Shown piece by piece: positions 1 through 5,443 of a DNA stretch of 7,925 bases. The DNA comes from an uncultured Clostridia bacterium (GTDB taxonomy: Bacteria; Bacillota; Clostridia; Christensenellales; UBA1242), in assembly GCA_947589655.1 (NCBI GenBank), contig CANQCE010000044.1, forward strand, positions 1 to 7,925, given 5' to 3'. A program made the translations under genes and the position numbers. Under the pieces are notes generated by a model, which was given only the letters and a program-made list of their open reading frames with translations, had not been told where the DNA came from and ran no database searches. Numbering within the stretch: the stretch's first letter is position 1; each line of letters opens with the position of its first letter.

Positions 1-100
1 ATTTTTTTAACTCCCCAACCACCTCAATAGGCTGCACCTTTTCCTTGTCGATAAGTTCTCTTAAATTTTGTCTGCTTAATTCATCATCTTTCTTACTCAT
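1..100 (-). CDS. Small unknown protein, N-terminal 33 residues only (runs off the window)
   Basis: An ATG at 100-98 on the minus strand opens a frame that stays open for all 33 codons to the window edge. An AAGGA lies 7 nt upstream of the ATG, which supports this start. The visible residues begin MSKKDDELSRQNLRELIDKE and continue to VVGELKK; they are charged and predicted helical, with no signal peptide or membrane segment. The gene follows the second MazG-like gene on the same strand after about 60 nt of A-rich DNA, with no hairpin terminator visible between them, so it may belong to the gyrB transcription unit. I do not recognise the family. The product is probably cytoplasmic; its function cannot be assigned from this fragment. 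Confidence 0.6.
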   Translation of the reverse strand, partial: MSKKDDELSRQNLRELIDKEKVQPIEVVGELKK

Positions 101-160
101 TTTCTTTTCCTTTAATTTTTAAACTTTTTTTATTTTATTTTTAATGTTTTTTTTAAAATT

Positions 161-529
161 TCAATTTTCAGTTTTGCGCTTATTGTTTTTGTGCTTTTCT
201 TCACTTTTAGATTGCGTCTTTTCTTTAACTCGCACCTTTCCGCGCGCAACTTTGTAATCTTTTATTTCTTTAACCTTTTCGCCGATATTGAACATGTATT
301 GCAATTCTTCCAAGCATAATTTTACATCCGCAATTTCTTCGGCGATATGATTGATAAGTTCTTCTCTTGCTTCTGGGGTGCAGTTATTATGTTTTCTTAT
401 ATACTTGCAAAGTGCCTGCGAAAGTTCGCCCATTTCTTCAAAAGTTAAGGTGTATTGCAAATCTTCGCCAAAACTATCTAAAAAGTTTTGATAAACGCTT
501 TCATCTTCTTCTAAATATTTGTTCTTCAT
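161..529 (-). CDS. MazG-like nucleotide pyrophosphohydrolase (second paralogue)
   Basis: A 122-residue all-helical protein of the MazG/NTP-pyrophosphohydrolase type. Family members hydrolyse (d)NTPs to the monophosphate plus pyrophosphate using Mg2+, and are linked to nucleotide-pool cleaning or alarmone control. Both metal-binding motifs are visible: ExxE at E32-E35 (in FEEMGEL) and ExxD at E65-D68 (in AEEIADV). The conserved tail DYKxxRGK follows at about residues 91-98. After it comes a Lys/Glu-rich tail (101-122) that looks disordered and that the upstream paralogue lacks. A GTG at 535 is also in frame, but AGGAG overlaps it, whereas the ATG at 529 sits 5 nt after AAAGGAG, so the ATG is chosen. 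It lies 47 nt after the other MazG-like gene on the same strand, probably co-transcribed. The true substrate is unknown; the family call is firm. Confidence 0.85.
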   Translation of the reverse strand: MKNKYLEEDESVYQNFLDSFGEDLQYTLTFEEMGELSQALCKYIRKHNNCTPEAREELINHIAEEIADVKLCLEELQYMFNIGEKVKEIKDYKVARGKVRVKEKTQSKSEEKHKNNKRKTEN

Positions 530-576
530 TTGCACTCCTTTAAAAAGGTTTGTATAGCAATAAAATTTTGTTAATT

Positions 577-912
577 TTATTTGTTTTGTTTTGCAATATA
601 GTCATCAACAACTTTGCGACCTCGTTGAATTTTGTAATCCATAACATCTTCAACTGCCTTTTCGCCAAAAATCTTTTTAACTTGGCTTGCGCAAATCAGC
701 ACATCGGCGGTCTCTTCCACGATGTTTTTTCTTATCTGTTCAAGTTTGTCGTCATTTTCTTTTGATTTTGGATTTTTCTGATATCTCATCAACTTGCAAA
801 GTTCTTTTGTCAATTCGCTCATTTCTTCAATGCACATCCGCATTTGGCTTTCATCTCCCCAAGCGGACAAAAACTTTGTATAAGTTTCATCATAAAAGTT
901 TTTATTCAACAT
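577..912 (-). CDS. MazG-like nucleotide pyrophosphohydrolase (first paralogue)
   Basis: A 111-residue, compact, helical MazG-like protein, expected to be a cytoplasmic Mg2+-dependent (d)NTP pyrophosphohydrolase, probably oligomeric like other short MazG-type enzymes. The metal-binding motifs are ExxE at E30-E33 (in IEEMSEL) and ExxD at E67-D70 (in VEETADV), followed by DYKIQRGRK near residues 92-100. The ATG at 912 has GGAG 7 nt upstream. The gene starts only 18 nt after the gyrB stop codon, strongly suggesting read-through transcription from gyrB; a TATAAT overlapping the gyrB stop (930-935) has no convincing -35 partner. It shares its domain layout and many residues with the next gene (EEM-EL, LCK, EE-ADV, DYK--RG), so the two are tandem paralogues. 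The exact substrate is not predictable from sequence. Confidence 0.87.
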   Translation of the reverse strand: MLNKNFYDETYTKFLSAWGDESQMRMCIEEMSELTKELCKLMRYQKNPKSKENDDKLEQIRKNIVEETADVLICASQVKKIFGEKAVEDVMDYKIQRGRKVVDDYIAKQNK

Positions 913-930
913 ACTTTTTCTCCAAAAAAA

Positions 931-3009
931 TTATACATCTAGGTCTGTTACCAAAGTTGCGTTTTCCTCAATGAATTTACGTCTTAAATCCACATCTTCG
1001 CCCATAAGTTCGGTGAACACACGGTCGGCTTCAATGGCGTCTTCCATGGTTATCTTCAAAAGGATGCGGTGTTCTGGGTTCATGGTTGTTTCCCAAAGTT
1101 GCTCTGGGTTCATTTCACCAAGACCTTTATATCGCTGCAAAGTTGTGCCTTTTCTTCCATTTTCGTCAAACCACTTGTTCAAATCTTCATCCGTGTAGAA
1201 ATACAGATCTTCTTTGCCTCGCGACACTTTGTAAAGAGGTGGCTGAGCTGCATACACGTGGCCGTTTTCAATAAGTGGGCGCATAAAGCGGAAAAAGAAA
1301 GTTAAAAGCAAAATTCTGATGTGCGAGCCGTCAACATCGGCATCGGACATACAAATAATTTTGTTGTAACGCAGTTTGCTTTCGTCAAAATCCGCACCTG
1401 TGCCAGCGCCAAAAGCGGTTATCATGGCGCGAATTTCGGCATTTTCTAAAATTCTGTTCAAACGTGCCTTTTCCACGTTCAAAATTTTACCACGCAGGGG
1501 CAGAATGGCCTGAAATCTTCTGTCGCGTCCTTGCTTTGCCGAGCCGCCAGCCGAATCGCCCTCCACAATGTAAATTTCGCACAGGCTGCTGTCGCGTTCG
1601 GAACAGTCCGCAAGTTTTCCCGGCAGGGTGGTGCTTTCAAGCACGCTTTTACGGCGTGTGAGTTCTCTTGCATTGCGGGCGGCATCTCTTGCGCGTTGTG
1701 CAGTGATTGATTTCATGATAAGTTCACGCGCTTCGTTAGGATGTTCTTCCAAATAGTCGCCAAACGCCTCTTGCATTGCCTTGTAAACGATTGTTCGCAT
1801 CTCGCTGTTGCCAAGTTTGGTTTTGGTCTGCCCTTCAAATTGAGGCTCGCGCAATTTCACGGAGATGACGGCGGTGATGCCTTCGCGGCAGTCCTCGCCA
1901 GAAAGTTTTTCGCTCTCTTTGATAAGTTTGTTCTTCACAGCGTAGTCGTTTATCACCTTTGTTAGGGCGTTTTTAAAGCCGTCAAGGTGCGTTCCGCCTT
2001 CTTCGGTGTTGATGTTGTTGGCGTAGGAGTTTATTATCTCGTTGTAACTGTCGTTATATTGGAAACAAACCTCCACTTCGTTTATAACATCGCCTTTTTC
2101 GTTATGGTTGAATTTGTTGAAATAAACAGGATAGGAGAGCAGGGTTTGTTTGTTTTGATTTAAGAAATTCACAAACTCCACAATTCCGCCTTTAAATTCA
2201 AATTTATCGCTGCGTTCTTGGCCAGCACGCTTGTCCTCCAGTGTGATAACAAGCCCTTTGTTCAAAAAGGCAATTTCGCGGAAACGGTTTTTAAGGTTGT
2301 CGTAAGAAAATTCAATTGTTTCAAAAATTTCATCATCTGGCCAGAAGGTGACAGTTGTGCCAGTGCGGTCAGTAGAGCCAAGCACGTGCAAAGGCTCTAA
2401 CGCGCGGCCGCGTGCAAACTCCATTGTGTGATGTTTTCCGCCTTGATAAACATCCACAACAAGTTTTTTTGAAAGGGCGTTCACGCACGAAACACCAACG
2501 CCGTGCAATCCGCCAGAAATTTTGTAGCCTTCGCCGCCAAACTTTCCGCCTGCGTGCAATTTGGTTAAAACAACCTCAACGGCGCTTTTGCCCTCTTTTG
2601 GAATGATTCCTGTTGGAATGCCGCGGCCATTGTCGCGAACGGTGCAAGAGCCGTCTTCGTTGATGACAACATCAATCTGGGTGCAGTAGCCGGCCAGAGC
2701 CTCGTCAATGGAGTTGTCCACAACCTCTTGAACAAGGTGATGCAAGCCGTGGCTATCGGTTGAACCAATATACATGCCAGGGCGCTTGCGAACAGGTTCA
2801 AGCCCTTCCAGAACTTGAATTTCGCTGGCGTCATATTTGTTGCTTTTGGTCAGTTGGTCGCGCTCTGCCGCTTCTACGGCTGAATTTTCGGCATTATCAA
2901 CGCTTTCTGCGGCGTTTTGGGCGGCAGAGAGATTGGCGCTTTCTGCGCTTACATTTTCACCGTTTTGAGCGGAATTATTTTGAATGTTTGTTGTTTCTTC
3001 GTTTTCCAT
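931..3009 (-). CDS. gyrB: DNA gyrase subunit B (ATPase subunit of type IIA topoisomerase)
   Basis: A complete 692-residue GyrB. With GyrA it forms the A2B2 enzyme that uses ATP to introduce negative supercoils. The GHKL ATPase domain shows EVVDNSIDEA (E95, N99), RDNGRGIP (D126) and the lid glycines GGLHGVGVS (166-174). The transducer domain follows. The TOPRIM domain has EGDSAGGSAKQGRDR (from E483) and DADVDGSH with metal-binding D556/D558/D560. The C-terminal QRYKGLGEMNPEQLWETTM signature (625-643) and the ending RRKFIEENA-TLVTDLDV are typical of Gram-positive GyrB rather than ParE. Residues 1-57, before the usual start region (KYDASEIQVLEGLE), are an Asn/Ala/Glu/Ser-rich extension. No other ATG, GTG or TTG start is evident between it and the core; the only upstream Shine-Dalgarno is weak (AAAGGG, about 13 nt away). 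The gene is not in the common dnaN-recF-gyrB-gyrA context here. Confidence 0.98.
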   Translation of the reverse strand: MENEETTNIQNNSAQNGENVSAESANLSAAQNAAESVDNAENSAVEAAERDQLTKSNKYDASEIQVLEGLEPVRKRPGMYIGSTDSHGLHHLVQEVVDNSIDEALAGYCTQIDVVINEDGSCTVRDNGRGIPTGIIPKEGKSAVEVVLTKLHAGGKFGGEGYKISGGLHGVGVSCVNALSKKLVVDVYQGGKHHTMEFARGRALEPLHVLGSTDRTGTTVTFWPDDEIFETIEFSYDNLKNRFREIAFLNKGLVITLEDKRAGQERSDKFEFKGGIVEFVNFLNQNKQTLLSYPVYFNKFNHNEKGDVINEVEVCFQYNDSYNEIINSYANNINTEEGGTHLDGFKNALTKVINDYAVKNKLIKESEKLSGEDCREGITAVISVKLREPQFEGQTKTKLGNSEMRTIVYKAMQEAFGDYLEEHPNEARELIMKSITAQRARDAARNARELTRRKSVLESTTLPGKLADCSERDSSLCEIYIVEGDSAGGSAKQGRDRRFQAILPLRGKILNVEKARLNRILENAEIRAMITAFGAGTGADFDESKLRYNKIICMSDADVDGSHIRILLLTFFFRFMRPLIENGHVYAAQPPLYKVSRGKEDLYFYTDEDLNKWFDENGRKGTTLQRYKGLGEMNPEQLWETTMNPEHRILLKITMEDAIEADRVFTELMGEDVDLRRKFIEENATLVTDLDV

Positions 3010-3047
3010 AAAAACACTATTTCCCTTTATATATATAAATATACTAT

Positions 3048-3075
3048 ATTATATAATAAGTAAGAGAAAAAACAA
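3048..3075 (-). promoter_or_regulatory. Probable gyrB promoter
   Basis: Reading the minus strand, a perfect TATAAT (-10) occupies 3053-3048 within a long TA-rich stretch. A poor -35 (TTGTTT, 3075-3070) lies 16 nt upstream. Transcription would start near 3041, giving a leader of about 30 nt before the gyrB ATG. Several other TATA-like hexamers overlap here, so the exact -10 is uncertain. Confidence 0.45.
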
Positions 3076-3163
3076 AGCGTTTTAACAAAAAAACAAATAA
3101 ATTTGAAGAAAATTTTGGATAATAGAAAATTATAAGAACAAGATGCGTCATTTTCTTGAGCGC

Positions 3164-3211
3164 CTAAAAAACATTGTAAACACACCATGTTTTTACATGT
3201 CTAAAAAACAT
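3164..3211 (+). repeat. Short direct repeats and small hairpins between gyrB promoter and next gene
   Basis: Two perfect 11-nt copies of CTAAAAAACAT lie at 3164-3174 and 3201-3211. Between them is a CATGT-TTTT-ACATG hairpin, and just after is AACAT-AGAT-ATGTT overlapping the second copy. The stretch from 3076 to about 3235 holds no convincing gene. These may be regulatory or may be chance structure in AT-rich DNA. Confidence 0.3.
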
Positions 3212-3235
3212 AGATATGTTGTTATTTTTGCATAC

Positions 3236-3259
3236 AAAAAAAGGCGATAAAAATCGCCT
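3236..3259 (-). terminator. Intrinsic terminator of the unknown gene at 4107-3274
   Basis: On the minus strand, AGGCGAT (3259-3253), a TTTT loop and ATCGCCT (3248-3242) form a perfect 7-bp GC-containing stem followed by a run of T (about 3241-3236). It starts 15 nt after the TAA of the upstream minus-strand gene, the right place to end that transcript and insulate gyrB. Confidence 0.85.
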
Positions 3260-3273
3260 AAAAAATTATCGTT

Positions 3274-4107
3274 TTAATCCCTTTTCTCTCTGGAAGCGGC
3301 AAGTTGTTTTGCAACACGAATTTCTGTGAACATTTGAGTCCTATCCAGATATGCTTCTGGAACATTTTTTGCAAATGTGTCAAAATTCACTTTAAAAGCG
3401 CGCGGACTGTCATTAACGCCAAATCCCAAATCGGATGTGCAAGTCAGCAAAAATTTGGATAGCGGCGTATCCACATCATAAATTTTCCTTAGGCGGTCTA
3501 TTGCCAATGCCTGTTCGTCCGAAATGTAGAGCAATTTATCTGCGTTCCCAGCAAACTCTTTCAATTTAGAAAAATGCTGGCGCCTTTTTGATATGAAAGC
3601 GTTGCAGTCTTCGCTGCTTGCGCGGCTCTGGTCAAATGTTCCATAGCGCACCACATCAGTTGTGTCAACGCCCTGCAAATTTAAAAAGTTATAAAGCCAA
3701 ATATGCCCGTCTTTGCCGGTGCCATACAGGATTCCTTTTTCGGTTATCAGCCCCTCTGGCAAAATTAAATTTCGCTGAGAAGTAAGGTTTGCATCCAGCA
3801 AGTTAAAAACTCTGGTTTTAAAGTAGTTGTCATCAAGAAAACCATTTCTATGTAAAATATACATCACAAACAAAAGTGGGCGCGAAGACAATTCTGGGTC
3901 TTGGCTGAAAAGAGTTCTAACTTTGTCAACTTCAAACTTGTTAAAATTATCAAGTTGTGAGAAATCAAAATTTTTATACGCCTCTTTTGCGCGAATAAAA
4001 TAATAGGATTGAATTTTCCCTGGCTTGATTGCATCGCGTTCCATGCCTTGCCTTAAAATTTCTTCATCCGAGATTGGCAATTCAATTTGTCCTAAGTTGT
4101 ATTTCAT
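3274..4107 (-). CDS. Soluble protein of unknown function
   Basis: A 277-residue protein that I do not recognise. The start is the ATG at 4107: an AGAGG lies 6 nt upstream, and translation further upstream would run back into the promoter. The sequence begins MKYNLGQIELPISDEEILRQ and ends in a basic stretch, AASREKRD. It has no signal peptide, no membrane segment, no Walker motif and no evident zinc-binding cluster. Most of it looks mixed alpha/beta or helical. A glycine-rich segment, EKGILYGTGKDGHIWLYNFL (around residues 140-160), is the most distinctive part. Upstream it has its own promoter and downstream its own terminator, so it is a single-gene unit between gyrB and the tRNA. Codon choice and stop (TAA) match the neighbours. 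A real gene is supported by length, Shine-Dalgarno, promoter and terminator together. Confidence 0.8.
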   Translation of the reverse strand: MKYNLGQIELPISDEEILRQGMERDAIKPGKIQSYYFIRAKEAYKNFDFSQLDNFNKFEVDKVRTLFSQDPELSSRPLLFVMYILHRNGFLDDNYFKTRVFNLLDANLTSQRNLILPEGLITEKGILYGTGKDGHIWLYNFLNLQGVDTTDVVRYGTFDQSRASSEDCNAFISKRRQHFSKLKEFAGNADKLLYISDEQALAIDRLRKIYDVDTPLSKFLLTCTSDLGFGVNDSPRAFKVNFDTFAKNVPEAYLDRTQMFTEIRVAKQLAASREKRD

Positions 4108-4128
4108 ATAAAACCTCTTTTTATTAAA

Positions 4129-4157
4129 ATTATACATAAAAACCACGCATTTTGCAA
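4129..4157 (-). promoter_or_regulatory. Promoter of the unknown soluble protein gene
   Basis: On the minus strand a perfect TATAAT (4134-4129) lies 17 nt after TTGCAA (4157-4152), a -35 matching consensus at four of six positions. Transcription would start near 4122, giving a leader of about 15 nt containing the AGAGG ribosome binding site. Confidence 0.6.
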
Positions 4158-4169
4158 TAGTTTAAGCAA

Positions 4170-4194
4170 AACTTTTAAGAAATCTCTAAAAGTT
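4170..4194. repeat. 8-bp inverted repeat between divergent promoters
   Basis: AACTTTTA (4170-4177) and TAAAAGTT (4187-4194) are perfect inverted copies separated by 9 nt. They lie between the minus-strand promoter at 4129-4157 and the tRNA promoter at 4247-4276. This could be a protein-binding site, but AT-rich DNA yields such repeats by chance. Confidence 0.3.
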
Positions 4195-4246
4195 AAAACA
4201 AATTAGCAAAATTTTTGCCTAAAATTTTATTTTTTTTCATAAATTG

Positions 4247-4276
4247 TTGACATTTTAGATGCAAATGATATATACT
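4247..4276 (+). promoter_or_regulatory. Promoter of the tRNA-fMet gene
   Basis: A perfect -35 TTGACA (4247-4252) is followed by TATACT (4271-4276) at 18 nt, or TATATA (4269-4274) at 16 nt. The start point falls around 4281-4284, only a few bases before the tRNA, as expected for a strongly expressed single tRNA gene. Confidence 0.8.
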
Positions 4277-4286
4277 ATCAAAGTAT

Positions 4287-4363
<77 letters not shown>

Positions 4364-4371
4364 GAAAAACA

Positions 4372-4404
4372 AAAAAAGCACTATCAAGTGCTTTTTTGTT
4401 TTTC
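4372..4404. terminator. Bidirectional terminator between tRNA-fMet and the membrane-protein gene
   Basis: AAAAAAGCACT (4372-4382), loop ATCA, and AGTGCTTTTTT (4387-4397) form an 11-bp stem, followed on the plus strand by GTTTTTC. Read on the minus strand, the same hairpin ends in a seven-T run then GTTTTTC. It therefore serves the tRNA (plus) and probably also the membrane-protein mRNA arriving from the opposite side. Confidence 0.87.
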
Positions 4405-4408
4405 AACT

Positions 4409-4491
4409 ATAAAGTGATAGAACGAGTAAGTGATAGAGATGAAATTTGTAATCACTTTATCATCATTTACTCACTTAATCGTTTACTCGTT
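4409..4491. repeat. Interleaved repeat cluster with competing hairpins
   Basis: A degenerate 12-nt unit occurs three times: CGAGTAAGTGAT on the plus strand (4423-4434), and TGAGTAAATGAT (4473-4462) and CGAGTAAACGAT (4489-4478) on the minus strand, the last two 16 nt apart. Two perfect inverted pairs overlap: ATAAAGTGAT (4409-4418) with ATCACTTTAT (4451-4460), and AACGAGTAA (4421-4429) with TTACTCGTT (4483-4491). The pairs interlock, so only one long stem can form without a pseudoknot. It sits in the 3' untranslated part of the membrane-protein mRNA, beginning right after the stop codon and ending before the shared terminator. It resembles an extragenic repetitive element; function unknown. 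Confidence 0.6.
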
Positions 4492-4492
4492 T

Positions 4493-5242
4493 TTAAAACG
4501 CTATGCTGGAAAAGAGCAGGAACATGGCGGCGTAGTAGGCAAGGTGGGAATAGTTGTTAGGGTATTCCACCTCCATGGCAAGATAAACTGCATACGCTAA
4601 AAGTGCGCACGAAAACAATATGTTAGTTACATCTGCAGCATAAAGCAAAACTTGAATTATTGCTGTCAGCAGCAGGCCAATGCTGACAAAGAAAAGCATT
4701 TTTCCAAAAAATGTTATCAAATTGTCTTTAACGTTTTGTTTTTTTATCAAAAATTCCAAAAAAGTGGCTGCAACGCCCAAAAACAGCCCTGCCAAATATC
4801 CAAACACGCTTTCCACGCCAATGTATAGTCCGCAGAAAACTATGCAGGCGGTGGAAGCAAGATAGGCAGCCCCATTAAGCAAAATGCTTATTTTTGAAAG
4901 CGTAAAACGTTTGGTTGTTTTTCTTTGTTTTGCAAAATCATAATTTTGAACGGTGCCAATTTCGTCTTGAAATTCTGTTTTATTTTCCGTTTGTGCCTTT
5001 TCGGTGCTTGAAAAGGTGTAAAGAGTTACAAAAACTGGCAGCAAGGAAATGACAAGCAAAATTGAATATCCGTCAAAAGCGTTCTTGTAAGATGCACTTG
5101 TTAAACCTAAGCATATAAGTGTCATTAAGCCCAGCCCTTTAAGCAGTGCAAAATACTGATTGTTCCTTTTGATGAAACAATTTAGCACAGCGAACACCAA
5201 ACATGCTGCGGCAACCAGCCCCAGCGCCACTTGCATTAACAT
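4493..5242 (-). CDS. Integral membrane protein, eight predicted helices, function unknown
   Basis: A 249-residue hydrophobic protein. Predicted membrane helices fall at about 3-22, 31-50, 59-77, 118-141, 146-166, 177-202, 206-223 and 232-249. Positive charges (KR at 26-27, the KQRKTTKR region at 105-112, KK at 167-168) place those loops inside, with both ends outside. The 40-residue loop between helices 3 and 4 is polar, rich in Glu, Lys and Thr, and cytoplasmic. I see no transporter signature or catalytic motif. A distant YhhN/TMEM86-like (lysoplasmalogenase-type) relationship is conceivable from the helix count, but key residues are not recognisable. The first ATG (5242) and a second (5236) both lack a Shine-Dalgarno; the promoter lies so close that translation may be leaderless. 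The gene is divergent from the surface-protein gene and convergent with the tRNA. Confidence 0.82.
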   Translation of the reverse strand: MLMQVALGLVAAACLVFAVLNCFIKRNNQYFALLKGLGLMTLICLGLTSASYKNAFDGYSILLVISLLPVFVTLYTFSSTEKAQTENKTEFQDEIGTVQNYDFAKQRKTTKRFTLSKISILLNGAAYLASTACIVFCGLYIGVESVFGYLAGLFLGVAATFLEFLIKKQNVKDNLITFFGKMLFFVSIGLLLTAIIQVLLYAADVTNILFSCALLAYAVYLAMEVEYPNNYSHLAYYAAMFLLFSSIAF

Positions 5243-5248
5243 AAATAT

Positions 5249-5276
5249 ATTGTATACGATTTTTAAAAGAAATCAA
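5249..5276 (-). promoter_or_regulatory. Promoter of the membrane-protein gene, probably giving a leaderless mRNA
   Basis: On the minus strand, TTGATT (5276-5271) and TACAAT (5254-5249) are spaced 16 nt apart. The usual start distance puts the first transcribed base at or within a few bases of the ATG at 5242. No Shine-Dalgarno is present upstream of the ATG, which fits a leaderless transcript. Confidence 0.45.
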
Positions 5277-5324
5277 AATAAAATTGCGAAACAACAGAAA
5301 AATTTATTTGATTTGTAAAAATTG

Positions 5325-5354
5325 TTGACAAAAACCCATTTTTTTGTTTAAAAT
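5325..5354 (+). promoter_or_regulatory. Strong promoter of the BspA-like surface-protein gene
   Basis: A perfect TTGACA (5325-5330) is followed at 18 nt by TAAAAT (5349-5354), one base off TATAAT. Transcription would start near 5361, giving a leader of about 80 nt. The strength of this promoter argues that the downstream gene is not simply a decayed relic. Confidence 0.75.
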
Positions 5355-5375
5355 AAAAGTGGAAAAACCGAAAAA

Positions 5376-5395
5376 CGATTTTGGTCACAAAATCG
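5376..5395 (+). promoter_or_regulatory. Hairpin in the 5' leader of the surface-protein mRNA
   Basis: CGATTTTG (5376-5383), loop GTCA, and CAAAATCG (5388-5395) form a perfect 8-bp stem about 15 nt after the predicted start of transcription. No T run follows, so it is not a terminator; it may stabilise the mRNA or bind a regulator. Confidence 0.4.
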
Positions 5396-5429
5396 ACAAC
5401 ACGATAAAAAAAGATTAGATAGAAAAATG

Positions 5430-5435
5430 AAGGAG
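5430..5435 (+). promoter_or_regulatory. Ribosome binding site that fixes the start of the surface-protein gene at 5444
   Basis: AAGGAG lies 8 nt before the ATG at 5444. By contrast, the first ATG of the long open frame (5551) has no Shine-Dalgarno and lies inside the hydrophobic export segment, so 5444 is the intended start even though it is out of frame in this copy. Confidence 0.8.
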
Positions 5436-5443
5436 TTACGACT

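Noticed and set aside
147..154. Eight-T tract upstream of the partial gene at the left edge
   Set aside because: It is in non-coding AT-rich DNA where such runs are expected; no start codon or frame depends on it.
559..581. AATAAAATT-N5-AATTTTATT hairpin at the end of the first MazG-like gene
   Set aside because: It contains only A-T pairs, overlaps the stop codon and has no T run after it on the minus strand, so it is a poor terminator; the operon reading is kept.
1464..1685. Open frames on both strands inside gyrB
   Set aside because: They lie wholly within the highly conserved gyrB frame and have no ribosome binding site or family resemblance.
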